DNA of 64,000 nucleotides from an uncultured Nocardioidaceae bacterium (GCA_902805845.1 CADCUI010000002.1:1-64000); one strand, 5' to 3'. Positions 16,509 to 25,630 are shown, counted from the stretch's first letter. Notes: generated from the sequence alone by a model not told the origin. Translations and numbers: made by a program.

Positions 16509-17135
16509 ATGACGCCGCACTCCGTCGACCACCCTGCCCAGGCAGCCGACCGGCGTCGGCTCACCTCCCGGGACCTGGCGCTCGTGGCCGTCTTCGTCGG
16601 CGTCATGGCAGCCCTGGGCCTGGTGCCGGCGTTCTACCCGTTCGGCGCCGCCGTGCCGATCACGGCCCAGTCCCTCGGAGTCATGCTGGCCGGCGCGGTC
16701 CTCGGTGCACGCCGGGGGGCTCTGAGCATGGTGGTCTTCGTGGTCCTGGTCGCGGCGGGGCTGCCGCTGCTGGCCGGCGGGGTGGGCGGCCTCGGGATGT
16801 TCGCCACCCCGCGGGCCGGCTTCCTCCTCGGTTTCCCCGCGGCGGCGTACGTCGTGGGCCGGCTGACCGAGCGCCATGGACCGGCGTACCCGCTGGCATG
16901 GGGCGTGATCGCCAACGTGGTGGGCGGAATCCTCGTCCTCTACGTGTTCGGGATCCTGGGCATCATGGCCGTCGCGCAGGTCGGCATCGACAAGGCCACC
17001 ACGTTGGTCGCCATCTTCATCCCCGGGGATCTCCTCAAGGCGGTGGTCGCGGGGCTGGTCGCCCGTGGTGTGCACGCCGGGTACCCGGGCCTGCTGCCGC
17101 GCGGCGGACGGGTGAGGCAGGCGAATCCTGTCTGA
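16509..17135 (+). CDS. bioY: Biotin ECF transporter S component BioY
   Basis: A 208-residue membrane protein with about six helices. It has the family blocks VFVGVMAALGLVPAFYPF, VPITAQSLGVMLAGAVLG and FATPRAGFLLGFPAAAYVVG, the last forming part of the biotin pocket. BioY binds biotin in the membrane and is driven by an ATPase/T-component pair; here both are encoded downstream (EcfA at 19283 and EcfT at 19978). ATG is used; the gene begins 23 nt after the GATase stop. It heads a compact run with a ligase and a thiolase placed before the ATPase. Confidence 0.94.
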   Translation: MTPHSVDHPAQAADRRRLTSRDLALVAVFVGVMAALGLVPAFYPFGAAVPITAQSLGVMLAGAVLGARRGALSMVVFVVLVAAGLPLLAGGVGGLGMFATPRAGFLLGFPAAAYVVGRLTERHGPAYPLAWGVIANVVGGILVLYVFGILGIMAVAQVGIDKATTLVAIFIPGDLLKAVVAGLVARGVHAGYPGLLPRGGRVRQANPV

Positions 17136-17169
17136 CCGGGCGGTCGACGTCGCCGCTGCGGCTGACCCC

Positions 17170-18171
17170 GTGGCGGCCGTGCTCGCGGCGCACGAGGCAG
17201 ACCGGCCGCTGGCGCTGCGCACCTCCGGCTCCACGGGCACCTCTCGTTCGGTGCTCCGCACCACCGCGTCGTGGATGGACTCCTTCGACGAGGTCGCGCG
17301 GCTCACGGAGCTGAGACCGGAGTCGCGGGTGTGGCTGCCCGGGCCGCAGTCGGTCACCATGAACCTCTTCGCGGCGGTGCTGGCCCGCTCACTCGGCGCA
17401 CGCGTCGTGCGAGACCCTGCGGACGTCACCCACGCTCACCTCACTCCCCTCGTGCTGGCCCGCGCGCTCGACGCGGAGGTGCCGCTCCAGGGCGTGCGGG
17501 TCACGGTGGCAGGCGAACGGCTGCCCCGCGCACTGCTCGAGCGGGCCACCGCCGCCGGGGCACGGGTCAGTCACTACTACGGCGCCGCGGAGCTGTCGTT
17601 CGTCGCCTGGGGCAGCCACGACGGCGACCTGAGGCCGTTCCCCGGTGTCGAGATCGACGTGCGGAGCGGCGAGATCTGGGTGCGGTCCCGCTATCTCTGC
17701 ACCGGGTACGCCGCAGCGCCCGGACCCTTCCGACGCGACCTGGACGGTTTCGCCACGGTCGGCGATCGCGGGGTGCTGCGGGCGGGCACGCTCGTCGTCG
17801 CGGGGCGGGGTGTCGAGGCCATCACGACCGGAGGAGCGACCGTGCTGACCGCCGACGTGGAGCAAGCGCTCCGCGGTGGCGTCCGGGGGGACCTGGCCGT
17901 CGTCGGCACCCCGCACGCCGAGCTCGGCCAGGTGGTGTGCGCGGTGCTGACCCGGGAAGCGGACCTTCCGACGGCCGCCACGGCTGCCCGCACCTGGCTC
18001 GAGGGGGCGCAGCGACCGCGCCGCTGGTTCCACCTGGCAGACCTGCCGACGACACCGGCCGGCAAGCTCGACCGCACCGCGTTGACCACGCTGGTGGCGG
18101 CTGGCCGCGCCCGCCGTCTCGACCCGGTCACCGCGGCGGCCGAGCACCGCGAGCGGCTGGAGGCAGGGTGA
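17170..18171 (+). CDS. Short AMP-binding acyl-CoA ligase in biotin operon
   Basis: A 333-residue adenylate-forming enzyme, short for its family. Motifs: RTSGSTGTSRSVLRT (phosphate loop, with Arg where Lys is usual), YYGAAELSFVAWG (A5-type), GDRGVLRAG (A7-type) and PTTPAGKLDRTAL (catalytic Lys of the C-terminal lid). It resembles MenE- and YhfT-like ligases, which activate a carboxylic acid with ATP and load it on CoA. The start is unclear: GTG 17170 is the first in-frame start, and an upstream CTG is possible. The stop overlaps the thiolase start (GTGA). The acid is unknown; a pimelate or other biotin-related acid is inference. Confidence 0.82.
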   Translation: MAAVLAAHEADRPLALRTSGSTGTSRSVLRTTASWMDSFDEVARLTELRPESRVWLPGPQSVTMNLFAAVLARSLGARVVRDPADVTHAHLTPLVLARALDAEVPLQGVRVTVAGERLPRALLERATAAGARVSHYYGAAELSFVAWGSHDGDLRPFPGVEIDVRSGEIWVRSRYLCTGYAAAPGPFRRDLDGFATVGDRGVLRAGTLVVAGRGVEAITTGGATVLTADVEQALRGGVRGDLAVVGTPHAELGQVVCAVLTREADLPTAATAARTWLEGAQRPRRWFHLADLPTTPAGKLDRTALTTLVAAGRARRLDPVTAAAEHRERLEAG

Positions 18172-19286
18172 GCGAGGCGCCGGTCGTCGTCGCCGCACTG
18201 CGCACCCCCGTCGGGACGGCAGGGCGATCGCTGGCCGGGGTGTCCGCCGCAGACCTGGCCGCACCGGTGCTCGCTCGCCTCGCCGCAGACGTGGGCACGC
18301 CCCAGGAGGTGCTCCTCGGCAACTGCATGGGGCCGGGTGGCGACCTGGCCCGGGTCGCCGCCCTGCAGGCCGGTCTCGACGTGCCCGCGCTGACCGTCGA
18401 CCGGCAGTGCGCCAGTGGCCTCGCCGCCGTGGTGACCGCCGCGACCACCCTTCGATCGGAGAACGGCCTGATCCTCGCCGGCGGGGTCGAGTCGGTCTCC
18501 ACCGCCCCGTGGCGGTACTGGCCGCCGGAGGCGGGTCACGAGCCCACCCGCTACGAGCGGGCTCCGTTCGCGCCCGCCTCGGTGGGTGACCCCGACATGG
18601 GGCTGGCCAACGACCTCTTCGCGGAGGAACGCGGTGTCTCGCGGGAGGCCCAGGACGAGTACGCCGTCCGCTCCCACACCCGGGCCTTCGCCACCTCCTC
18701 CACGGGTGGGTTCGACGCCGAAGTGGTCCCCGTGGCGGGCGTGACCCGCGACGAGCGGCCCCGCGCCGGCCTGACCGTCGAACGGCTCGGTCGCCTGCGG
18801 CCGGCCTTCCGTGCGGGCGGCACGGTCACGGCCGGCAACGCCTGCGGCATCAACGACGGCGCGGCGGTGGTGGCGCTCGTCGACTCCGACACGCACCGCC
18901 GGCTCGGCCGTCCGGGACTGCGGGTCAGGGCTGTCGCCACCGCCGCCTGCGACCCGAACCGTCCTGGGTACGGCTTGGTGCCGGCCACGCGGCTCGCGTT
19001 GGCCCGGGCGGGGATGGGCCTCGACGACGTCGACGTCGTGGAGCTGAACGAGGCCTTCGCCGGGCAGGTGCTCGCCTGCTGCGCCGAGCTGTCGCTGTCG
19101 CCGGACCGCGTCTGTCCCGAGGGCGGCGCGCTGGGGCTCGGCCACCCGTGGGGCGCCTCCGGTGCGGTGCTGCTCGTGCGCCTCTACGCCCAGCTGGTCG
19201 GACGGGGGACGGGCAGCACCGGGCTCGCCGCGATCGCGGCCGGCGGCGGTCAGGGTGTCGCCGTCGTGGTGGAGGTGGCCCGGTGA
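18168..19286 (+). CDS. Thiolase-family protein lacking the second catalytic Cys
   Basis: A 372-residue thiolase-fold protein. Nucleophile Cys81 is in DRQCASGL, NEAFA is present and His326 lies in GLGHPWGASG. The last active-site block, normally with Cys before GGG, reads AIAAGGGQG, so Ala357 stands where the acid/base Cys belongs. Normal thiolases use both cysteines, so this one may do a one-way Claisen or acyl-transfer step, or be inactive. It is coupled by 4 nt to the ligase upstream and the ATPase downstream. Compare YhfS in the Bacillus subtilis bioY-like operon (yhfUTS), recalled from the literature. Confidence 0.88.
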   Translation: MSEAPVVVAALRTPVGTAGRSLAGVSAADLAAPVLARLAADVGTPQEVLLGNCMGPGGDLARVAALQAGLDVPALTVDRQCASGLAAVVTAATTLRSENGLILAGGVESVSTAPWRYWPPEAGHEPTRYERAPFAPASVGDPDMGLANDLFAEERGVSREAQDEYAVRSHTRAFATSSTGGFDAEVVPVAGVTRDERPRAGLTVERLGRLRPAFRAGGTVTAGNACGINDGAAVVALVDSDTHRRLGRPGLRVRAVATAACDPNRPGYGLVPATRLALARAGMGLDDVDVVELNEAFAGQVLACCAELSLSPDRVCPEGGALGLGHPWGASGAVLLVRLYAQLVGRGTGSTGLAAIAAGGGQGVAVVVEVAR

Positions 19287-19981
19287 CCGCGTCGGTGGTG
19301 GAGGTCGCCGGCGTCACCCACGCCTACGGTGAAGGGGGCCGACGCCGCACCGTCCTCGACGAGGTGACCGTGCGGCTGACCGAGCGTCGCGTCGGGATCG
19401 TCGGCGCCAACGGCTCGGGCAAGTCGACCTTCGTCCGCCTCCTGAACGGGCTGGTGGTGCCGACGTCGGGCATGGTCACGGTCAACGGTCTCGACACCCG
19501 GCGTCACGGCCGCGAAATACGCCGGCAGGTGGGGTTCTGCTTCACCGACCCCGACGCCCAGATCGTCATGCCGACGGTCCGCGAGGACATCGCGTTCGGG
19601 CTGCGCCGACGGGGGCTGTCGCGGCAGGAGGTGGAGTCGCGCGTCGCGGACGCCCTGCACCGCTTCGGTCTCGCCGACCACGCCGACCACCCCGCGCACC
19701 TGTTGTCAGGTGGACAGAAACAATTGCTGGCGCTCGCCTCGGTCCTGGTGACCGAACCGTCGGTCCTCGTGCTCGACGAGCCGACCACGCTGCTGGACCT
19801 GCGCAACGCGGCCCTGGTGGCAGGCCACGTCGACCAGCTCGAGCAGCAGGTGCTGCTGGTGACCCATCACCTCGAGCTGCTCGCGGCGTACGACCGGGTG
19901 CTGGTCTTCGACGCGGGGCGACTGGTCCACGACGCCGGACCGGACGAGGCCGTCGCGTTCTACCGCAAGCTCATGGCATGA
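19283..19981 (+). CDS. bioM: Biotin ECF transporter ATP-binding protein
   Basis: A 232-residue ABC ATPase. Walker A is GANGSGKST, the signature LSGGQKQ, Walker B VLVLDEPTT and the switch His lies in LVTHHLELL. The order of partners (BioY upstream, EcfT downstream) makes it the energy-coupling ATPase of biotin uptake. GTG start inside the thiolase stop; the stop overlaps the next ATG by 4 nt. A single EcfA suggests a homodimer, as in BioMNY systems. Confidence 0.9.
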   Translation: MTASVVEVAGVTHAYGEGGRRRTVLDEVTVRLTERRVGIVGANGSGKSTFVRLLNGLVVPTSGMVTVNGLDTRRHGREIRRQVGFCFTDPDAQIVMPTVREDIAFGLRRRGLSRQEVESRVADALHRFGLADHADHPAHLLSGGQKQLLALASVLVTEPSVLVLDEPTTLLDLRNAALVAGHVDQLEQQVLLVTHHLELLAAYDRVLVFDAGRLVHDAGPDEAVAFYRKLMA

Positions 19982-20580
19982 CGGCGATCGGTCTCTACCA
20001 GCCGGGCTCGTCCGCCGTCCATCGCGCTCCCGCTGGGCTGAAGCTCTTGGTGCTGCTCCTGTGCGGAGCCGGCTCGGTCCTGCTCGACCGTCCCTGGCAG
20101 GTGGCGGTGACGATCGTCGTCGTCACCCTGGCCTACCTCGTGGCCGGGCTGGGCCCGATGCGGATGCTGCGACAGGTGCGGCCGCTGCTGTGGCTGCTCG
20201 TCGTGGTGGGGGGCTTCCACGTGCTGGTCGACGGCTGGGACCGGGCGGTGGTCGTGGTCGGGGTCATCGCCGCGCTCGTGCTCTCGGCGGCACTGGTCAC
20301 CCTGACCACCCGCACGAGCGCTTTGGTCGACACCGGGGTCCGCCTGATGGGACCGCTCCGCCGCGTCGGCGTCGACCCGGAGCGCGCGGGGCTCGTGCTC
20401 GCGCTGAGCATCCGCTCGGTGCCGGTCGTGGTCGGTCTCGCTCACGAGGTCCGCGACGCGCAGCGGGCCCGCGGCCTCACCGGAAGTCCGCGCGCCTACG
20501 CGGTGCCCCTCATCGTGCGCTCGCTGCGGCACGCCGACCGGCTGGGGGAGGCGTTGGTCGCCAGGGGCGCGGACGACTGA
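19978..20580 (+). CDS. bioN: Biotin ECF transporter T component
   Basis: A 200-residue EcfT-type transmembrane protein with about four to five helices. It ends with the coupling helices that contact the ATPase; ALSIRSVPVVVGLAHEVRDAQRARGLTG contains the conserved Ala-Arg-Gly type motif (ARGL), and a second one reads VARGAD near the C-terminus. It completes a BioMNY transporter. ATG in a 4-nt overlap with bioM. Length (200) matches short BioN proteins. Last gene of the operon; the next gene is convergent. Confidence 0.9.
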   Translation: MTAIGLYQPGSSAVHRAPAGLKLLVLLLCGAGSVLLDRPWQVAVTIVVVTLAYLVAGLGPMRMLRQVRPLLWLLVVVGGFHVLVDGWDRAVVVVGVIAALVLSAALVTLTTRTSALVDTGVRLMGPLRRVGVDPERAGLVLALSIRSVPVVVGLAHEVRDAQRARGLTGSPRAYAVPLIVRSLRHADRLGEALVARGADD

Positions 20581-20616
20581 GTCCGGGCACCTGCTCCGCC
20601 GCCTCGACCAACCGCG

Positions 20617-21348
20617 TCAACGGGCGTAGTGCTCGACGAACCGACGCACCAGCGCCGGTGGGTGCCGCACGTCGTGGCGTCCAGCGCGCGCCTTCAGGTC
20701 CTCGGCCAGGTCGGGCGGGAAGTAGCCGGCGTGCTTGTAGATGTCGATCCTCGTCCGGATGCCCGGCACGTCGAGCTCGGGGTGGAACTGGGTGGCGTAC
20801 ACGTTGTCGCCGACCTTGAACGCCTGCACCGGGCAGGCCGCCGACGACGCCAGCAACGTGGCACCGGGCGGCAGCGAGGTCACCGCCTCCTTGTGGCCGA
20901 CGAAGGCCTCGAACCGCGCCGGCAGCACGCCGACGACCAGATCGCGGTGGCCGTCTGGGGTGAGGGCGACCTCGACGGCGCCGACGGGCTCGGCGTACGT
21001 CGCGTCGACCAGGCCTCCTTGGTGCACGCCGAGGGTCCCGACGCCGTAGCAGGCGCCCAGGAAGGGGTAGTCCCGCGCGACCACCTCGTCGAGAAGGGCG
21101 GCGAGGTCGGCCTCCACCCGGCGCTGTGCATCGCTCTTGACCGCCTCCGGTTCCGAGGTGGTGAAGGGGCTGCCGCCGAGGATGACGCCGGAGTGACGAT
21201 CGAGGTCGACGTCGCCGAGCGGTGCCCGCTCCAGCCGGAACCGCACGAGCTCGTCCTCAGCCAGCCCGCCGAAGCGGCAGAACGCCGCGTACTCCTCGTC
21301 GGCCGCCCGGTCCTCGGCGCGGGTGGCGAGGAGCAGGAACGGCTTCAC
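20617..21348 (-). CDS. Class-I glutamine amidotransferase domain protein
   Basis: A 243-residue stand-alone GATase-like protein. Catalytic Cys lies in FLGACYGVGTLG and the His-Glu pair in YATQFHPEL. The N-terminus (MKPFLLLATRAEDRAADEEY) is typical of GuaA-like stand-alone amidotransferases of the YfeJ type. It hydrolyses glutamine or a gamma-glutamyl compound; the acceptor is not known. It is convergent with the biotin operon (36 nt between ends), so has no operon partner. Starts at ATG. Unlike the PuuD-type GATase at 15751 it is not linked to an amine pathway. Confidence 0.83.
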   Translation of the reverse strand: MKPFLLLATRAEDRAADEEYAAFCRFGGLAEDELVRFRLERAPLGDVDLDRHSGVILGGSPFTTSEPEAVKSDAQRRVEADLAALLDEVVARDYPFLGACYGVGTLGVHQGGLVDATYAEPVGAVEVALTPDGHRDLVVGVLPARFEAFVGHKEAVTSLPPGATLLASSAACPVQAFKVGDNVYATQFHPELDVPGIRTRIDIYKHAGYFPPDLAEDLKARAGRHDVRHPPALVRRFVEHYAR

Positions 21349-21483
21349 GACCGCGATCGTAGGTGACGGCGGCCGTTCGCCCGGAACTGTCGGTGGTCCC
21401 CTCTAGCGTCCACCTCACGAGGAAGGCCACCGGCGATTGCAGCGCGGCATCCGGGGGCCGCGGTGGGAAGGGGAAGGGAACGG

Positions 21484-22404
21484 ATGAGTGATCCGGACAC
21501 CATTGATCTGGAGGTGCTGACCACCGAGGCGTGGCGCGGTTTCCGGGCCGCCCTCGCCGACGCCGTCGCAGGCCTGGAGAAGGACGACCCGCCGATCGTG
21601 GTCCGCGCAGGTGCTGCAGGTGGAGACGAGGACCCGGCTGGCTCTTTCCTCGTCCAGCTCCGCGTGGACGCGGCCGAGCCCGAGACTGTGCACGCCGAGG
21701 TGCCGGCCAACCGGCACCCCGCCGTCGGTCGTCGTCTCGACCGCAGGGCCCAGCGACGGCTCGCCGTCCTCGGGTGGAGGCGCCCCGGGGGCGACCGTGG
21801 CCGCTGGGCGAGCACGGACGACCGGCCACACGCCGACCGGCTCGCGGTGCAGGTCGTGGAGACGCTGCGGAGCGTGTTCGGCGTGGTGCACCCCGCATTC
21901 CTTGCTTGCGACGTGGTCCATGAGCCCGACACCGACCTGCGCGACCTGCAGCCGCCCGGTGGGCAGCCGGCCGCGCGGGCGGCGTGCCCCCGCGACTTCG
22001 AGCACCTCGTGGCGCTCGTCGACGAGGCGCTCACCCCGGTGTTCGGCGAGACGCCGGTCAGGGACGAGGACGGGGACATCCCGGTCGTCGTGGGCGACTC
22101 GGTCGTCTTCGTGCGCGTGCTGGCCCAGGCGCCCGTGATCCGCCTCTTCTGCTTGCTGGTCACGGACGTGACGAAGCCCAGGCGCGCGGCCTTCGAGGTC
22201 GGCGTGCTCAACCGGGACCATGCCGCGGTCAAGTTCGACTTCGCCGAGGGGCGGGTCCGGGCAGTCCTCCAGGTGCCGGCCATGCCGTTCGCCGCGGACC
22301 ACCTCCGGCAGGGGCTCGAGGCGATGTGCTCGATGGCAGAGGGCGTCGTTCCGGACCTCTGCGTCCGGGTCGGTGGGCAGCCGTTCCTGGGCGCGTCGCA
22401 CTGA
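21484..22404 (+). CDS. YbjN-like domain protein
   Basis: A 306-residue cytoplasmic protein. Residues about 1-145 are acidic with no clear match. Residues about 180-305 resemble a YbjN/type III chaperone-like fold: FEHLVALVDEALTPVFGETP, DIPVVVGDSVVFVRVL, FEVGVLNRDHAAVKFDF and VPAMPFAADHLRQGLEAM. ATG 21484 follows GGAAGGGGAAGGG. YbjN proteins are linked to stress and motility control in enterobacteria; the role here is unknown. Single gene, with a hairpin at its 3' side. Confidence 0.68.
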   Translation: MSDPDTIDLEVLTTEAWRGFRAALADAVAGLEKDDPPIVVRAGAAGGDEDPAGSFLVQLRVDAAEPETVHAEVPANRHPAVGRRLDRRAQRRLAVLGWRRPGGDRGRWASTDDRPHADRLAVQVVETLRSVFGVVHPAFLACDVVHEPDTDLRDLQPPGGQPAARAACPRDFEHLVALVDEALTPVFGETPVRDEDGDIPVVVGDSVVFVRVLAQAPVIRLFCLLVTDVTKPRRAAFEVGVLNRDHAAVKFDFAEGRVRAVLQVPAMPFAADHLRQGLEAMCSMAEGVVPDLCVRVGGQPFLGASH

Positions 22405-22426
22405 GGCCGGCAGTGGCTACCGGCAA

Positions 22427-22457
22427 CGCTCCCCAGACCTCCCAGGTCTGAGGAGCG
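22427..22457. terminator. Hairpin between YbjN-like and EEP genes
   Basis: CGCTCC (22427-22432) with GGAGCG (22452-22457) and CAGACCT (22434-22440) with AGGTCTG (22444-22450) make a 13-bp stem with one mismatch and a 3-nt loop. It lies between convergent genes. Confidence 0.7.
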
Positions 22458-22630
22458 CCGCCGGCGCAGTACCCGGGCTGGGGTGGGGTGCCCGGGACCT
22501 CACGGGTAGCGGACCGCTTTCGTCCGTAACGGTTGCTACAGACAGGACTGTACCGGTCCTCGGCCGGGACGTGAAAGAGGCTCGATCGTCGGCACGTGCG
22601 GGGCGGGCAGCCTCGCCGGTCGCGCTGCCG

Positions 22631-23569
22631 TCACCGCCGCTTGAGCCGGGCCTCGGTCGCCAGGAAGGGGTGGTCGCTGATGCGTTCCATCTCGGGGCGC
22701 GGCTTCTTGTAGAACCGCCAGAAACCGATGCGCCTGGACCCGAAGATCCAGTCGATGCCCGAGGGCTTCGGAGGGACGCAGGTGCCCCGTCGGGTGTGCC
22801 CACCGCCGTTCGCCGCCTTCATGGGCGCGCGCGACGTCATCGCGCAGAAGTACCGGTCCTGCTCGTTCATGTCGCCGGTGATCACGAGGGGAACCCCCTT
22901 CTCGTGGATGCGCCGTGCCAGCCGGATCTGCATCTTCCGCGCCTTGTTGCGCCACTTCTGGGCGTTGCCGAAGGTGTCGGCAGGATTGTGGAAGTTCGCG
23001 AAGTAGACGCGCTGCCCTGTGCGGTTGTCCGCGAGCTTCACGACCGGCATCCGCACGCGCTCGCCCTGGAGGTAAGGAATCTTGAGATAGCCCTTCTGGA
23101 CGAGCGACCAGTGCCGGTTGTTCCAGGCGATGGAGTTGTGCGTGGCGTAGCGGTCGAACCTCGCACCGGGGTACGCCGACCACCGCTTGCCGGTGGCCCT
23201 GTTGAAGGCCTTGAGCTGCTCGGGCTGCAGCTCCTGGAAGCCGACGACATCGACGCCGTACCTGTGCAGCAGGTTGAGCGAGGGGCGCATCCGCTTCCGG
23301 CCACCGGGCCAGGAGGCCCTGCTCCCGCCCTTGGCGGTGTGTCGGTGGCCCAGGACGTTGAACGTGGCCACGGTGAAGTTCGAGACCCGGCGCTTGTCTT
23401 TGTGGTTCGGCTTGGCCTCGACCATCGACTGCGAGGGCTCCATCCCACCGCCGTCGCGGGGGGCTGCCGAGCTTGCCCAGGGCAGCGAGGCCACCAGGCC
23501 TCCGACCACGAGCAACGTCACGACGGCGAAGCCGCTGCTGCGACTGCCACGCGAAGGGCGACGGACCAT
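22631..23569 (-). CDS. Secreted endonuclease/exonuclease/phosphatase family hydrolase
   Basis: A 312-residue protein with an N-terminal signal peptide (RRPSRGSRSS then GFAVVTLLVVGGLVASLPWASSA). The EEP catalytic blocks follow: VATFNVLG (Asn), VVGFQELQPEQ (Glu metal ligand), VITGDMNEQD (Asp and Asn) and a final ISDHPFLA (Asp-His). Such enzymes hydrolyse phosphodiesters or phosphate groups of nucleic acid, lipid or inositol. ATG 23569 is chosen because GGAGGTGAG lies 5 nt upstream; a GTG at 23578 would sit inside that site. Probably exported; the substrate is unknown. Confidence 0.87.
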   Translation of the reverse strand: MVRRPSRGSRSSGFAVVTLLVVGGLVASLPWASSAAPRDGGGMEPSQSMVEAKPNHKDKRRVSNFTVATFNVLGHRHTAKGGSRASWPGGRKRMRPSLNLLHRYGVDVVGFQELQPEQLKAFNRATGKRWSAYPGARFDRYATHNSIAWNNRHWSLVQKGYLKIPYLQGERVRMPVVKLADNRTGQRVYFANFHNPADTFGNAQKWRNKARKMQIRLARRIHEKGVPLVITGDMNEQDRYFCAMTSRAPMKAANGGGHTRRGTCVPPKPSGIDWIFGSRRIGFWRFYKKPRPEMERISDHPFLATEARLKRR

Positions 23570-23821
23570 GGAACTCACCTCCCGGCTCCTCGGTGCAGGA
23601 GGAGCGTGTCACCTCGAGCCGCACACGTGGCCGGCTCCGATCGCGCCCCATCCTGCCTGCGACGCCGCGAGCCGACTCGGTTTTCCCTCAGCCGGCGTCC
23701 CGGGGCAGGAGCATCCTGCACCGGCGCGGGATGCCCTTCATCACCGGGGGAGTGGTGGGATGGGATCGGACGGGTCCCGATGGGGCGAACGGCACGCCGG
23801 CCACGGGGTAGCGGAGGTGAG

Positions 23822-25630
23822 ATGGCGGTTCCGGGGCTCGACGAGGTCCTCGCCGACGTCGAGCGCCGAGCGACCGCCACGCTCGTGGAGCGGCCGGACG
23901 CGGACCCGCAGCAGGTCGCCCTCACGTCCCTGTCGGGCGCCTACCGGGACCTGCCTCTGCCGCATCCGCCCGACCCGGTCGCGCTCGGGGCGATCCACGA
24001 GGCCGTGCTGGCCCGGACCCCGGTGTGGGACGGGCGGGCGCTCCGGATGGTGGCCGGGTCCGGCCGCCGGAAGTCGCAGGGCAGCTACTTCACCCCGCAG
24101 CGGCTTGTCGACCACCTGCTCGACGAGACCCTGGAGCCGGTGCTGGACGAGGTCGACGACCCCTACGCCGTCCGCGTCCTCGACCCGGCGTGCGGAGCCG
24201 GGCTGTTCCTGGTCTCCGCGGCGCGACGCATCGCCCGCCGGGGCGTCGAACGGCACCACCTCGATGAGGCCACCGCCTACCGCCGGGCCGTGCGGTGCCT
24301 GGCGGGCGTGGACGTCGACGCTGCGGCGGTCGAGCTCGCGCGTCGCATCCTGACCTCCGGGTGGGCGAAGGAGGAGGAGGCAGAGCAGGCGGAGGAGCGC
24401 TCGGGGCACGGGACCGGCACGCACCTCGTGGTCGGTGACGCGCTGCTCGGTGTCGACTGGCGATCGGTCTTCCCTCGCGTGTTCGAACGCCGCGGTGGCT
24501 TCGACGTGGTCGTGGGCAACCCGCCCTTCCTCGGCCAGCTCTCGACCCTGACCGCACGCCGGCGGGAAGATGCGGCGCTGCTCGAGGCACAGGCGGACGG
24601 GACCCTGCGGCCCTACACCGACCTCAGCGCGGTCTTCCTGCAGCGATCCGTCGGCTGGTCGCGCCTGGGAGGTCGCATCGGGCTCGTGCAGCCGCAGTCG
24701 CTGCTCGCCGCCCGCGATGCCGCGGGTGTGCGGCGCTTCCTGTCCGACACCTGCTCCCTGGAGTCGCTGTGGGCGTCGGCCGAGCCGGTGTTCGAGGCCC
24801 GGGTGCTGACCTGCGCACCGGTGCTGCGCAACGGGGGCGGCCAGGGCCCGGTACGGCGCCACCATGGCAGGGACTTCCGCCGGCTACCGGACTCCGAGGC
24901 GCCCGACCTGTCGTCCGAGTGGTCGTTCCTGCTGGCGGCCGGGCTCGGTGTCCCGGAGGTGCGGTTGCCGCGCAGCACCGGGGTCCTGGCCGACCTGGCC
25001 GCGTGCACGGCCGACTTCCGCGACCAGTACTACGGCCTGGCGCCGTACGTCCGTGAAGCCGCCGACTGCCCGGCCGGGGCGCCGCTGGTGACCAGCGGGC
25101 TCATCGAGCCGGCCGGGTGCCGGTGGGGCCGGAGCCCCGCCCGCTACCGCAAGCGGCGGTGGGACGCGCCCGTCGTCGACCTCGAGGCGCTGGCCGCCGA
25201 CCCGGGGCTTGCCCGGTGGGCCGCGGCGAGGCGGGTGCCCAAGGTGCTGGTCGGCACCCAGGGACGGGTGATCAAAGCGGTCGCGGACCCCGCGGGGGAG
25301 TGGCTTCCCTCGGTCCCGGCGATCACGGTCACCGCTCCGCCGGAGCAGGTGTGGCACGTCCTGGCCGTCCTTCTTGCACCCCCGGTGACGGCGTTCGCCG
25401 CAGCGACCTACGCCGGCACCGCACTGTCGATGGGCGCCGTCAAGCTGAGTGCTCGGCAGGTCGCACGGCTGCCCTTGCCCGAGCAGGGCCGCGCGTGGGA
25501 CGACGCGGCGGCACTTCTCGCGCGAGCGCAGGACGGTGACAAGGGGGCACTGGAAGCGGCTGCCCAGGCGATGTGCGAGGCCTACGGTGCCGACGACGCG
25601 ACAGCGTCGTGGTGGCGGGATCGGTTGTGA
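23822..25630 (+). CDS. Orphan N6-adenine DNA methyltransferase (Eco57I-like)
   Basis: A 602-residue SAM-dependent methylase. Residues 1-90 are an acidic N-terminal region; motif I is DPACGAGLF (from Asp121); motif IV NPPF begins at Asn233 and is typical of N6-adenine methylases; the C-terminal 250 residues could be the target-recognition part (KVLVGTQGRVIKAV and KLSARQVARLPLP). No restriction-nuclease motif (PD-ExK) is evident and no restriction subunit flanks it. It may be a solitary methylase acting on chromosomal DNA, or the remains of a type IIG system. ATG with GGAGGTGAG upstream. Target sequence unknown. Confidence 0.85.
   Translation: MAVPGLDEVLADVERRATATLVERPDADPQQVALTSLSGAYRDLPLPHPPDPVALGAIHEAVLARTPVWDGRALRMVAGSGRRKSQGSYFTPQRLVDHLLDETLEPVLDEVDDPYAVRVLDPACGAGLFLVSAARRIARRGVERHHLDEATAYRRAVRCLAGVDVDAAAVELARRILTSGWAKEEEAEQAEERSGHGTGTHLVVGDALLGVDWRSVFPRVFERRGGFDVVVGNPPFLGQLSTLTARRREDAALLEAQADGTLRPYTDLSAVFLQRSVGWSRLGGRIGLVQPQSLLAARDAAGVRRFLSDTCSLESLWASAEPVFEARVLTCAPVLRNGGGQGPVRRHHGRDFRRLPDSEAPDLSSEWSFLLAAGLGVPEVRLPRSTGVLADLAACTADFRDQYYGLAPYVREAADCPAGAPLVTSGLIEPAGCRWGRSPARYRKRRWDAPVVDLEALAADPGLARWAAARRVPKVLVGTQGRVIKAVADPAGEWLPSVPAITVTAPPEQVWHVLAVLLAPPVTAFAAATYAGTALSMGAVKLSARQVARLPLPEQGRAWDDAAALLARAQDGDKGALEAAAQAMCEAYGADDATASWWRDRL

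Noticed and set aside
22220-23821. Long in-frame extension upstream of the DNA methylase
   Set aside because: It crosses the antisense EEP gene and a terminator; ATG 23822 has a strong ribosome site and begins the conserved sequence.
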